Assembly: GCA_027605045.1 (NCBI GenBank)
Contig: JAQFWX010000016.1
Location: 335,145-399,144 of the forward strand
DNA: 64,000 nt
DNA from: Phallus indusiatus
Lineage: Eukaryota; Basidiomycota; Agaricomycetes; Phallales; Phallaceae
Direction of reading: 5' to 3'
In this document: one piece after another, positions 11,201 to 22,809 of the stretch
How the letters are laid out: every line of letters starts with the position of its first letter
How positions within the stretch are numbered: position 1 is the first letter of the stretch
Notes under the pieces: model-generated
Told to the model about the DNA's origin: nothing
The model's input: the letters and a program-made list of their open reading frames with translations, nothing else
The model's database searches: none
Translations under genes and position numbers: made by a program

Positions 11201-13552
11201 TTCATCATTCGAGTATGGCCCGTCACGTAAGTTCGGAGGCCCATCCTCCTGCCGTCTCAGGTATGCACCAACAGCCTTCTCCGTAGAGCGAGAAAATGAC
11301 AGAGCGGAAGATACAGGGGACGTAAGAACGGGCTCCGATGAAGAGAAATTAGCTTGATGAAATGACGCTTCTTCTGATGAAGAAGAACGAGAATCTTTCG
11401 CTTTTTCAGACGGGTTTCCTTTAACGTTTAGCTTGACGTCGTCCTCGTCGTCGCTCCGCTCAGCTTCATCGATGATAAACTCGCTCGCAACTGGGGTGGA
11501 ATGACGTCGTTTGGGTTGCATCGCCAAAAGAGTATTGTACGCAGGCGACGAAAGAATATTGTTCGAGCCATTGTCAGGATTAAGGATCCCATTGTAGGCC
11601 CTATCAAGGGTAGATGCGACCTCGTTATCGTGATTTATGTCGGCGTAGTATTGAGCCTGTAAAGTAGTGGGACTACGCGCTCCGTTGTTGTTAAGCCAAG
11701 ACGCCGAAGCTTCATTGTCCCGATTTGACAGTAAATCATTCGTTCCCTTCTCCCTATTCTTTTGGCGCGAAGGGTCAATATGAAGGAAGGTATTCAAAGC
11801 ATCCAAGTTAGGACTAGAAAGCGAAGCAGATACTGACGCGGCATGGTGGTGGTGATGAGGATGTTGTTGAGGATGATGAGGATGATGACGACGCTGATGT
11901 TGATGGTAATTGCGAGAAGGAGAAGGATAAGTCGAATGGAGACCTAATCCAGCTCCTTGTCCAGGAATCAAAGCCGTCCCACCGATGAACTCTAAATGGC
12001 CCACGACACGGGGTTCTTCGCCCAAAACCTTGACTAGCTTACGATGCTTCTTGATCAAGTCTTGTCGGGCAGCGGGGCCAAGGTTGTTGGTAGTTGGCGG
12101 GAGAGGAAGAGGGACCGGTAATGGAATCGGCTGAGATGACAAGGGAAGGATAGGTGAGGAAGACGGCGGCGAGGGTATGCTGGTGGGATGGCTGTGAGAT
12201 TTGGCTTTCGTGATCTTCTTGGGTTGTTTTAATTTAGAAGGTTTTGGTAATGTAGTAGGCCCTAATGGTGCTGAGTGATGCGTCGGAGAGGATGATGTAC
12301 TACGTATGTTATTATTGGAGTCGTTTTGCGAAGTTTCTTCGATATTCCGTAATAAATCTTTTTTCTTTGACACCCTGTCCTTATCTTTGTCGCGCGAGAA
12401 CATTTTCCACGCATTTGTCGAGGCAACGGCAGGAGGAGATGCTGCAGTGGAAACGGATGAGCCGGGGATAATGACGACGCCTCCGCCAAAAGGAACGTTC
12501 AAACCGGGACTAGGAGGTGGCAAGGCTTGATAACTTGTGTCGTTGGTCGACGGATCAACAAAGGTTGGAAGCATAGAAGAGGCGGACGCGACACTACGTA
12601 TGCTTTCAGACTGTTTGTGCCTGAAAAGGCCGCCGGCAGCGTTACGTCTTGGAGGGGTAGGATACATTGAATTGGGGTTGTGAATTGGACTAATCGAGTC
12701 ATCAAGGGTGTCCTCAAGGTCGATGAAACTATCCCTGGGAGGAATCGTCGCCAAGTTTGATTGGGAATGAAACCTGGAATGTACGGCTACAGGCGACGGG
12801 GACGCAGAAGCAGAGCTGGAGCGTTGGGCGAGACTGGATGATGACGACCGTTTGTGATTGAGCATCAACAATGGAGGAACGATGCGTTTGTGCTGTCTTG
12901 TCTTCGGAACGGATAGGGAATCAGAAGCATAGCCCTCTGGTCCTTCGCGCCATGACGGTCTGTCCCTGTCTGTGCCTTTATGGATTGAACTTTCGTTATC
13001 AGACTGGGAGTGCTCTGGTTCAAAATCGGATGGTAAAGCAAACTGAATAGTCTCCGGAGATGAAAGGTCAGTTGACGGGGCAGGCGACACTGGGGAGTGA
13101 GGCGAGGTGAGGCCGGAATTTGGGAGTGTGCTGCTGACAGGAGCAAGACGTGCGCCTCTAGTGGAAGTGGCGTTGGGCATTGGGACGCTGAGCAAAGAAG
13201 TAGGCGATCCCGGTCGAATGTCTACAGGAAGATCTGTGGGCGGAGATGCAGTGTGGTGACTGTTGAGTGGTGAAAGTGGAGAAGACGGCGGCAGAGACCA
13301 GTCAAGATTAGAATTAGAAATATTATTGATAGAAGTAGATGGTATCCTAGGCAAATGAGTTATTTTGAGAGCAATTTACTTGTTTGTCAAAAAAATGAGG
13401 ACGCACGAAATGGGATTTGATGCTGGTCTGGTGCGACGGGTTGTGTTTTCGTTTTTTCTCATGGTAAGAATTCTGGGGTAATTTGAAAATGATTAAAGCG
13501 CGACTTACATGATTTTCCTTCGTACATCTCCGTGTCGCGGAAACGACGACAT
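8220..13552 (-). CDS. Very large low-complexity protein with repeated KLxxxLG-type motifs (~1,600 aa)
   Basis: A chain of exons on the minus strand splices cleanly. It starts with ATG at 13552 (MSSFPRHGDVRRKI) and runs through long exons at about 13344-11092, 10993-10735, 10676-9650, 9588-9015, 8948-8332 and a last exon ending with a stop at 8220-8222. Most of the protein is Ser/Pro/Asn-rich and probably disordered, with a His-rich tract (HHPHHPQQHPHHHHH) encoded near 11865-11910. Ordered islands include RQDLIKKHRKLVKVLGEEP, RKKMDKLAKLHRFLGDSVP and RRAAKLTNFFGVKYRDL. The last is followed by a predicted helix rich in Glu/Leu/Lys (GELEELMMRVKKLRLRRDQL). I do not recognise the family by name. 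The repeated basic-leucine motif suggests a signalling or scaffold protein, but its function is unknown. Confidence 0.7.
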
Positions 13553-15891
13553 TTTGCAAATGCAAAGGTCAAGCAAAAGAGCGTTCAGAGTCAAGGGATA
13601 ACGACGAAAGCCAGGATGGCCGTGGCCTATCTACCCAAAGTGTATAAACCAATAACGCGGGTTACGTTGCGGCTTGCGGAGTTTGGCAACCGGCCACCTG
13701 AATTCAAAAAAAACCTGGTAATTCAAATTGGACTGGACACAGCCATTTTAACATTATTACATCTACAGTCGTCGCCACGAATATATATTATATTGTACAT
13801 TGTATTGCATAGCGTTGCGCCGCGGAACTCTTTTGCTGAGATGATATGCTAGTAGAGTGTGCATATTCTTCTACACGCAGTCGAACGTGTCCCCCACGAT
13901 AATTCAAGTACATCTGCCACGGCCATAGGCTATGTTATTACGCGAACCATATCAAGATCAAAATTTTGTATGAAACATCGCTGTCTGCCAAATTTAAATT
14001 TACGGCATCAAGATCAACTCGACAATAATTCTCTCACCTCTTGGTAACGAAGACATCAGTATATTTATAGTTAGTTATGTATGTAGCTGTTTTCGACAGC
14101 TCCGAAGTTGCAGTTGAAAATGAATGATTTCCTATTCCAACTTGAACCGAGTACTCCTTTACTTAATATACGAATTCGGCTTAGTCGTTCGGTCCTTCGG
14201 TCACATGCAAATGATCTTTCATTCCCCTGGCTATTAAAAGCCCAGTGTAGCCTGTTCCTCAATACATATGTTGTGTCCTCTCATCGGGAGATCCATCTCT
14301 TGAATTACCTCAGATTCACCGAATGCAGAGATTTCAGTTGCCAACAACCGCTATCATCAATCGCGAGACTGGAAGAACTTTGGTTTGAGCCAAATCAGTT
14401 GTTGATGCATGATGACTTACGTCGGAAAGGTATGTATGTGTACAATCAAGCTCATTCACATATACGTATACGACACCTTTGAGGTGAACACTGTTCACCA
14501 TATGCAACCCCTGTTCGCAACTTTGTTAGCCGACTACGTTTAGTCACCCAAAGAAAGGATGAAGAAACAGACATTTAGGAATGATGGCTTAATTATCTAG
14601 TATTCCTTTGAGATAATACCTGCGAGCTTGCGTCATGAATTCATGATTGATCTGCTATTCAAGTTTCACTGGCCAGTCTGGTTCGTGAATTTTGACTGAA
14701 GAATGTGCTAAAACGCTATAATAGACACTGAGTATATATAGTGTAATTTCATAGTAGGAACTGTACAAGCCAGAAGGATCAGTCTGAGTGACACGTTCCG
14801 AGTCCTAGTTTGGTCCTAGTCAAACAGGTCATTTCTGTCTGCGTCCATAGACGAATTCTGAGACAACGTAAGCTGAGGTGTATGCAAAATGATAGAGTGT
14901 AGTTTATGTAACGGTGAAATCAATGAGTGGCGGTTGACAAGCTATTTCGCCCAATGTTGAAGAGAAAACTTGAAAAACTCCAACTTTAAATTCAATCTCC
15001 GACGACGATTGTCTTCGGGCCGGTAGATTCTTACCAAGCCGCCGTTCCGCAAAGAAGAAAACTGATGTTTTTGGTGAAACTGAGTTGGAGCTTGGTTTAT
15101 CTTCCAAATAATTTTTTTTTTCCAAACGGCTTTGTGTTTTTTTTGTCAGGCGAGGGTCAGGAAGAAGAAATGCTCAAAATCAGAGCCTGAACGTTCAACG
15201 GAGACTCGACGACTGAGTAGTATACTAGTATCGGATATTCAGCGTACCCAACGCTGAGCTTTTCAGTCTTCAACAGTGAGATATGGCACAAGTGAAAATC
15301 GTTTTTTTTTGTTCTCTAAATCACTTTCGTCTCTTATGAATCTTGCTCAATGCATATGCGCTATCGTCCACTCCTATTAGTAGCAGCCTCAGGGGCCCTT
15401 GAGCCGGGTTCTCCAAAGCTTAGAACTGCGTTCAGATGAATAAATATAATGCGATGAAAAATTCAATCTTTAAATACATATTTAAAACTTCAATATTTGT
15501 GATACATGACCAACCTCAATCATCGTGTACAACAAATTGAAGAGACAAAAAGTGGTTTACCTCCTTTGAATTGGCATCCTGATTCCTTTACGCCCTTGTT
15601 GGGCATACTGCTTGCACTCGTGAGCCATGGGAAGTTTGGAGAAAATGATACAGAGAAGATCTGTAAAGGACTGATAATCAACATAAAAGAGCGGAAAAAA
15701 AGAAGGAATATATGCACTCTTCTGAATAGCCAAACATGACCGTTTCACGCCTTCGTTCTTCAAATGTTTCAGCTCTTCGGGTTTAGAGACTCTGGACGAT
15801 ACACAAGAAAATAGAGACTTTAAATTCACAAACCAAAAAAAAAAAAAAACAGTACACTTTGAAAACAACATTGGTCACAGGCTTCTTCGAC
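13553..15891. other. Long gene-free stretch
   Basis: About 2.3 kb between the divergent start of the large minus-strand gene and the 3' end of the BTB gene. Frames of 60-125 codons occur at 14108-14482 (+) and 14904-15125 (-). They lack domain signatures and convincing splice partners, so I do not call them. A and T homopolymers (15113-15122, 15834-15850) are present. Confidence 0.5.
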
Positions 15892-16790
15892 TTAAAGCGT
15901 CTCGGGAGTCCAACTTGTACAACCATCAATTACCGAGTAACCATTGATAAATTTTCTCCCAACCAATGCTCTCAGACACCCTAATTCCGCCATACAGTAA
16001 TCGACGTTTTCCTCCTGAGCTAATTTAATTGAACACGCATCGAATTGTGACCGTTTCTGGAAGATGGATACTTTTTCTCCAGAGTCTTTATTCCACACGT
16101 AGGTCATGTAGTTCTCGTTGGTTCTCGTACTTTCCAATGTTTTGAATCGAGATATCCATAGAGCTTTGCCACGTATAACCCGTGCCCAGTCCTGAAGCGA
16201 GAGGTTTTGGTCGTTAACGCTGGGTGTCCATTCATCCCAATGCGCATTGGTAAATTTGAAAAACGCTGTGGGCAGCAATATTCATGACATGCAGTTAGTC
16301 GCGCTGCAATAACGAGTTTAATGCTTTCCCCAACCTTTTTGGTTTTTTTGCTCATTGGAAAGAGAAGTCTAACACTTTTTTGCATTCGTTCTGATCGGCT
16401 GGCCAACTTTTGTAATATTTGGGGTGTACTGTTTGGTACCTGTGGGCTAGGCGAAGAACGCCCAAAGCACCTTCAAACGAGATAGTCTCGGCACCAGAGT
16501 ATAATTCACTAAAAAAAAGTATGAAAAACTTGAGTTACTCAGTTGGAAGGGAAACAAACTTACTATGCTTTGTATATCATCTCAATAGCTGGCAAACATG
16601 TCTTGGAAGACCGGGCTATGCAAGGATAAGATTGCACGGTGGGTTTGGAGTTCAAGCCTCTGCGCGTCGTTTTCTTCTCCCACGGAAAGAACGATATCGT
16701 CGTCCTTGTGCCAATATGAGGACTTTTGGAAGCGAATTCCACGCAGAGCTGAAGGTAGGTCAGGAGAGGCAGATGCCCCTACTGGAAGCT
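15892..16790 (-). pseudogene. BTB/POZ domain protein, with an apparent frameshift
   Basis: The minus-strand exon at about 16790-16597 encodes KDDDIVLSVGEEN, then THRAILSLHSPVFQDMF, the start of a BTB/POZ fold. The next exon (about 16509-16427) reads ELYSGAETISFEGALGVLRLAHR, the typical continuation in agaricomycete BTB proteins. A third block reads VGESIKLVIAARLTACHEY and should run on as LLPTAFFKFTN, but these lie in different frames separated by one base near 16280, with no intron signal between. The tail (LSLQDWARVIRGKALW) fits the family's C-terminal region and stops at 15892. BTB proteins of this kind are usually adaptors, for example for Cullin-3. Either this is a recent pseudogene or the base is a sequencing error. 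The first exon was not found. Confidence 0.6.
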
Positions 16791-16799
16791 ATCGCGAAG

Positions 16800-19668
16800 A
16801 AAATGACAATTATGGAAATCTACCGGGCCTTTCTAACGCAGATTGTGAGTCTAAAGACCGGGCTGAAGTTGATTAATTCATTCCATTGGTGCGTAATGCC
16901 GAAAGCACGACGCAGACCAAGGTTGGGTGGTGTTTTGGTGGTGTTGAAATTTATAACGTTTACCATGAAAAGTTACGCGTCACGTCCGAGTCGGTTTTAA
17001 AGTGCTCTATACAATATACTAGATATTACGTACTAATAGACTCGAGCAGTTTGTCTCCACCATCATGTGCCCCATCTTGTGTTCCATTTTGCGTCCATCT
17101 CGTATCTCTATATTTTATATCTCCCTATATTCCGATAGATTTCAATGACTCGGGCGTATTCAGTCATTTACGTGTCGATGATGTGCCAAACGAGGGTTTG
17201 GTCCAACGGTGTCAACGGACTTTGAACGCTAACGAAGCTTTTCGAAACTCTTGAAAGCGGTACGAGGAGTCACGAGAAACAGCTGAGATACAAGTGGGCG
17301 AAAAGAATGAAAAAGACATGATGGAGCCTTTGGTACGTCTTGCCCGTTGGCGTCGCTGTTGAGATACACCTTAGACCTTACCCGCCTCACAGGCAAGAAG
17401 TATCAATCTGATCAACACATCAATGGATATGCCTCCGACATACAAGAGACAAATGGGTCTATTGAATCATACGTTGTATGTAGCGCAGAATTGGACGTAA
17501 TAGTAAAACCACGATTCTTCATCGCCTATTTTTGAAGACGGATGGTCCATCCAATAAGTATGGGAATTCGACAGTTTCTTACTACGTCATCCGGCTGGAA
17601 AGGCCGGATAACGTTATCCAGATTACTGATTAGTACTTTAGGTTTTATACTACTATCTAAGTCAGAAATTAAGAATTATCAATCTGTACCTTGTTTCACT
17701 CGTCTACTTGTACATATAAACTCGACTTGTGGCTGAGCTCCGTGCGTGCGGGGTGAAGAAGGGCACCTACTGAATGTTAGGGATCCGCTGTAGACGACGT
17801 CATAATTAAACTCGCCAGGTCTAAGAAACAAATCACGCCCTTTATAGCATGGATTTAATGAAGAGCATGTGTTGGTATAAACCCTCAACTTCGTTAGCCG
17901 CCAACGCTGGCAACATTGTAAACGGCAGGTACATCAAAACTGAAAGCAGTGTTCAGGGGCGGTAGCATCCTTGGTTGTGCACGTTTAGTCAAAAAACCTG
18001 TGTCTATTTCGAATTGTTCTTTTCTCAGTTGAACTGGGATCTGATCTGCGTTTTTTTATATATTATGGGATGTATAATCACTCCTTTGATTTGAAAAATG
18101 GCTGCGGTATCTAAAAGCTGTGACTTCGAAATCCGAAATTCAAATAAACTGTTGTCTTTCCTTTAGCCGCCATAGCAAAGCGTGCTCAAGTGAGTTTGTG
18201 ATGCATTGATTGTGAACGCGTGTGCGAACTGAGGTTGTTGGCAGTGGTTGTAAGCTGACAATGAAAATACGTCTGGTCATGTCACCATGTATACCGCGCG
18301 CGCACCTATCACAAAGGCCATTTATTCCCATTGAACGTCCGGGTATCATCGGAAAGATTGCAAACCTGAAACTACTGGTGACTAGTCACTTGACGGTGAA
18401 CAATCCTGGGCATTGTGCTTTGAATTTGACAGCTTCGGTTCGTTTTTACTAAATACGACAGACCCAGCACAGGCTTTGTGTCGGTGATTCTGATGGCGTG
18501 AGACGGGTGCCCGAAGAACCGATCCGATGTGATAGATTTGTACAACAGAGCTTCTTGATTCAAGTTCTTAGTTACATACTATCCTTATTATAACGCGCTC
18601 GGAACTTATTCAAGCGATATTGTTGGAACTCAGCTCACTTTTTGAATGCCAATGGTTCTAAGGCTATTGAATACAATCATTATTAGTGTGCATGTCCATC
18701 TGGTCTCGAACATGCGTGTGATGCGCAATGAACGACGCACGTACCGTATGCGACCGCAGAACGCCATGCCGTACCAGAAATTCTTCCTGCTTCACAGACC
18801 GAAATAATAAATCAGCCGAAGAGGAGCGATCATGACAAAGCACACCATTGGCTCCTTATTCCTGACGGTGACCGAGTGTACATTTTGAAAATGGGCTTCT
18901 GATGGGTCTACGAATTGGCGATAGGGGATATTGGAGCCACTGAGCGGACCAGTCAGGACATATGATCTTGTCCAAATCTTGTCCCTGTTTTGAGGACAAG
19001 ACAAGACAAGAACAGAGTCCCAAACTGAAAAGGGGGAAGAACTAGTCATGATGTAGCAACCATTATTATTACTGTACGTATATGTACATACATGTATGTT
19101 ACCTATGTCGGCTAGGACCTGCTAGGACCTGCTAGGACGCCCTCTTCTTGAATTGACGGACTGAGGTCAATCCATGAAAATTGCTTCCGCTGTGACGAAG
19201 GCACGCTGACGTAAAACTGATGACTGTGCCGTGGGAAGAAAAGGCAACCAGCCCCAAAGCGGTGTTACACCTCTTTGTTCGCAGCCCACACACACTCTAG
19301 ACTTGCTTCTCCCTATCGCTCCATCCACACCTTTCCTCCTCCTCCCCTTTCATAATATAGAACTGTGAGTCCTTGCAATCTATTTTGTCCATCTTCCTCT
19401 TTTTTCATTCATTTATTTGGTAATCCTTTTTTTACGTCCTATCACGCCACGCTTAAAAAACGTGTCATAGGGCAAAACGAGTCTGTCCACACCCCCATTC
19501 CCACCACTGTCCACACCACAAATCTCTCCCCGCCTTTTATTCTCGTTTCTATATAAATAACTATTCTCAACCTCATTAACGACCTCTTTTTCCCCCACCC
19601 AGCTTTCTTTACTTTTACCCTTATAATCGTTGCCCATCACGGCGGACCAAGCATCAAACACCAGCAGA
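16800..19668. other. Long intergenic region upstream of casein kinase I
   Basis: About 2.9 kb without a supportable gene. Short frames on both strands have no domain signature. The last ~400 bp (19260-19660) are strongly pyrimidine-rich (CT tracts), typical of the promoter and leader of a highly expressed fungal housekeeping gene. Confidence 0.55.
19111..19138 (+). repeat. Short direct repeat, GCTAGGACCT x ~2.8
   Basis: The 10-mer GCTAGGACCT is present twice in full and a third time as GCTAGGAC, about 530 bp before the casein kinase I ATG. It could be a minor tandem slip or a transcription-factor site cluster. Confidence 0.7.
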
Positions 19669-20899
19669 ATGGACCTCAGAGTGGGAGGTAAATATCGACT
19701 TGGGAAGAAGATAGGTTCCGGGTCGTTCGGTAAGAGCTTTCATACGACTTGCGAGATCCGTTTTTAGTTTTTTTCTTCTTACACTTTCCCTCTAGGTGAC
19801 ATCTATCTCGGCATCAACATTATCTCTGGCGAGGAGGTAGCCATCAAACTCGAGTCGGTCAAAGCCAAGCATCCCCAGCTCGAGTACGAGAGCAAGGTTT
19901 ACAAGACCCTTGCCGGTGGCGTCGGAGTCCCTTTTGTTCGTTGGTACGGAACGGAGTGCGACTATAACGCCATGGTTCTCGATCTTCTCGGCCCCAGTCT
20001 CGAAGACCTGTTCAATTTCTGTAACCGCAAATTCTCTCTGAAAACCGTTCTTTTGTTGGCCGATCAGCTTGTAAGCACCCCTTGTTTCTCCTTTTAATCC
20101 ATAAATAATAAAAACCCTCCTTTCCTTAGATTTCTCGTGTGGAATATGTCCACTCTCGCAACTTCATCCATCGTGACATCAAACCAGACAACTTTCTCAT
20201 GGGCATTGGAAAACGCGGCAATCAGGTGAACATTATCGATTTCGGTTTGGCCAAAAAGTACCGTGATCCCAAGACCCACCTTCATATCCCATACCGTGAG
20301 AATAAAAATCTCACTGGTACAGCCCGTTACACTTCCATCAACACTCACCTTGGTGTCGAACAAGCTCGTCGGGATGATCTCGAATCTCTTGCCTACGTTT
20401 TCATGTACTTCCTCCGCGGATCTCTCCCGTGGCAGGGCCTCAAAGCTGCCACGAAGAAGCAAAAGTACGACCGTATCATGGAGAAGAAGATGACCACCCC
20501 AACTGATCTTTTGTGCCGTGGCTTCCCGAACGAGTTTGGCATTTTCTTGAACTACTGTCGTGCTCTCAGGTTCGACGACAAACCCGACTACAGTTACCTC
20601 AGGAAGCTCTTCCGTGACTTGTTTGTCAGGGAAGGTTTCCAATATGACTATGTCTTCGACTGGAGCGTCCAGCGTGTCGACTCCGAGTCTAAGTCCTCCG
20701 TTCCTAGGAGGAAACTAGTCACCCAGGAAGAAGAAGAACAGAAGAATGAGCGGATGTAGGTCCTTAGCAACGTATGCTGCACTATTTCCTCTGTCGGTTA
20801 TGCTTATCACCCACACATCGCAGGTTACGTTCTTCTACTAGACAGCAACAAGCGGCGGCTCAACAGCAACTGGCGTCTGGCACGCGCAATATCTGGTGA
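19669..20899 (+). CDS. Casein kinase I (CK1 delta/epsilon, Hrr25-like)
   Basis: A Ser/Thr kinase of the CK1 family, acting in DNA repair, vesicle traffic, ribosome maturation and clock-type phosphorylation in other eukaryotes. Four exons (19669-19729, 19796-20070, 20130-20755, 20824-20899) total 1038 bp and give 345 aa. The glycine loop is IGSGSFGDIYLG (residues ~15-26) and the lysine is in EVAIKLE. The catalytic loop is [10 protein letters not shown] and the metal site is [22 protein letters not shown] carries the CK1-specific SIN in place of APE. All catalytic residues are intact. The tail after the kinase domain is short and ends in a Gln/Ala run ([18 protein letters not shown]), so it lacks the long autoinhibitory tail of animal CK1 delta. 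The leader is pyrimidine-rich. Confidence 0.97.
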
Positions 20900-22809
20900 A
20901 AAACAAAATAAATATAAGTTAATGAGAAAAATTACAGTTCCTGTCTTGGTCGGCTTTCTTTTTCTGGGTATACACAATCAACATCATTCGCTGGTGTCGT
21001 CTCTTGGTCTGGTATGAACACAAGCAAATAGGAATCGGATCGATCGTTTGTCTCGCTGGTTTCCTTTCCGGGCCGGCGATGTAATTGTCCTGTACAAGAG
21101 GTGGTTCCTTTTCTTGCTTTATTAAATGGATCTCGAGGATATAGGAAGGCAACTCCTGTCGATTCAAGATGCTGAGGCCGTCAGTCGGGTGTTGTTGTTG
21201 CCTTTCTTTTGCGAAGTCCCGCGCCCGGTGGTTCGGACTAGAATGATACGATGCGATCATGTTTTGTGTAGTGGACGTGGAGTTAATTTTATTGAAAGAT
21301 GTTTGGGAAATCGTGGTTCTCTGGGCGACCAGGTCTGGCGCTTCGCGTTCTCGAGCCGTGCATGCGAATCTTATCTTCTAGTCGGCGGTCGTTCTTCACA
21401 GTCCTCGAGTTAGTTTGACCACCTATCGGTGTTCACCCGTCCACGATATCCCCTCTCCATCTTCCCCAGAACATCGTGAAGTATAGCATCACCTTTTGGA
21501 CCTTGTCTTTTTGTACGGTTACTCCCCCCAGCTTAATGTCGTTGTCGTCAAAAGTTCGCACGAAATACGAAAGTACAAACGGTTTCCCTCTTTCCTTTAT
21601 GCGCTTCCTTCCTATTTCATTTTCTTTCCTCTACGTAACAAGGAATTTATTTCTCTTTTTTTGCAACCACGGACGCTGTTTCTTTTCAAGTCTTGAACTC
21701 CTGATTCTCTCTTCCAATTTAGGGTCAACTGTATCCTAATATGCAGGGAGAAAATGATGTTCTTGACCGCCCAATTCCTCACCTTTTTCATCTATCTGTT
21801 CAATTGTGTTTCGTTTCCCAAACCCCCAATCGCGCCTGGTTGTTTCTCGTATCAAACTTTATAACTTTGCTGGCTCTTTCTTTTATTGTCATCCTCGTGT
21901 ACTAGTATATTCCCATGCCTCCCTTCCATTTCCCATTCTTCTCCCAGCTATTATTTTGTTGTTATTTTTTCCTTCTCATTGATCGCTGATAATCTCCGTC
22001 AGCTTGAGATGAGGAGAGGGCGCCAGGCCATCATGTTCTCGAATCTCCTCTGGGTACCTCCGAGATGTCGCATTTCCAATGACGGAGTAGTTAATGCGAA
22101 GTCATTCTATATAACATGATTGTTTTTTATCCTTCTCTCTTATGCGTACGGTTGAACTAAACTATTGTGTCAATCTACTTTTATACATGCTTCCCTGTCT
22201 CTAGTGATGAGTTCTCGTGTTGTTCTATTGAGCTTTCTCTTCTTTCCTGAGTAGTTGTGCTTAATACATCTTGTTAGTTAAATCTGTCCGAGTGTGTTTT
22301 GTGAGCTGGCGTGGGTGATTCTGGTAGGGTATCTCCAAGTGTGACATTTCAGACGTCACAAGCACCAACACCTTCGATCCCTGGGCCAATGCGACGATAC
22401 ATCCCATTAATTGTAGCTGGGCTAACAGGTACGTTTCAACGTTTATGGACGAATATTTATGAAGTTTCAAACAAGGAATTGTGTCCGGATTACATATTTT
22501 CAAACCGATGTTTGCGCCTAAGGACGAAGTAAACAACAGTGTCAACTCAAAAGTGAATGAGCCAAACTTCCGTCTCCTTGTCATGTCCTAATTAGCATTC
22601 ATTATTTAGGAATCAGAAAAGACTAGCCAAAGTCAAAATAGCCTGAATCATCAATCATTAAACATCGGTTTACTAAGCAAGGGTCAGACATAACAACCAT
22701 ACACTTGACGATGCAGCATGCTTTATTTTATACCATTCAAAAGCAACTAAAATGTACATTCAAATGTAGTTTACTGCCAAATAAAAGCGCGACACTATAA
22801 CAATACCAT
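20900..22809. other. Intergenic region between convergent genes
   Basis: About 1.9 kb between the 3' end of casein kinase I and the 3' end of the Sad1/USP39 gene. Much of 21,420-22,260 is T/C-rich on the plus strand. No frame has a domain signature and no RNA gene was recognised. Confidence 0.55.

Noticed and set aside
14108..14482. 124-codon plus-strand ORF between the large gene and the BTB gene
   Set aside because: Composition is unremarkable, no family is recognised and there are no splice partners; support is too weak to call a gene.
20094..20642. 182-codon minus-strand ORF opposite casein kinase I
   Set aside because: It is antisense to conserved kinase motifs on the plus strand and has no recognisable domain.
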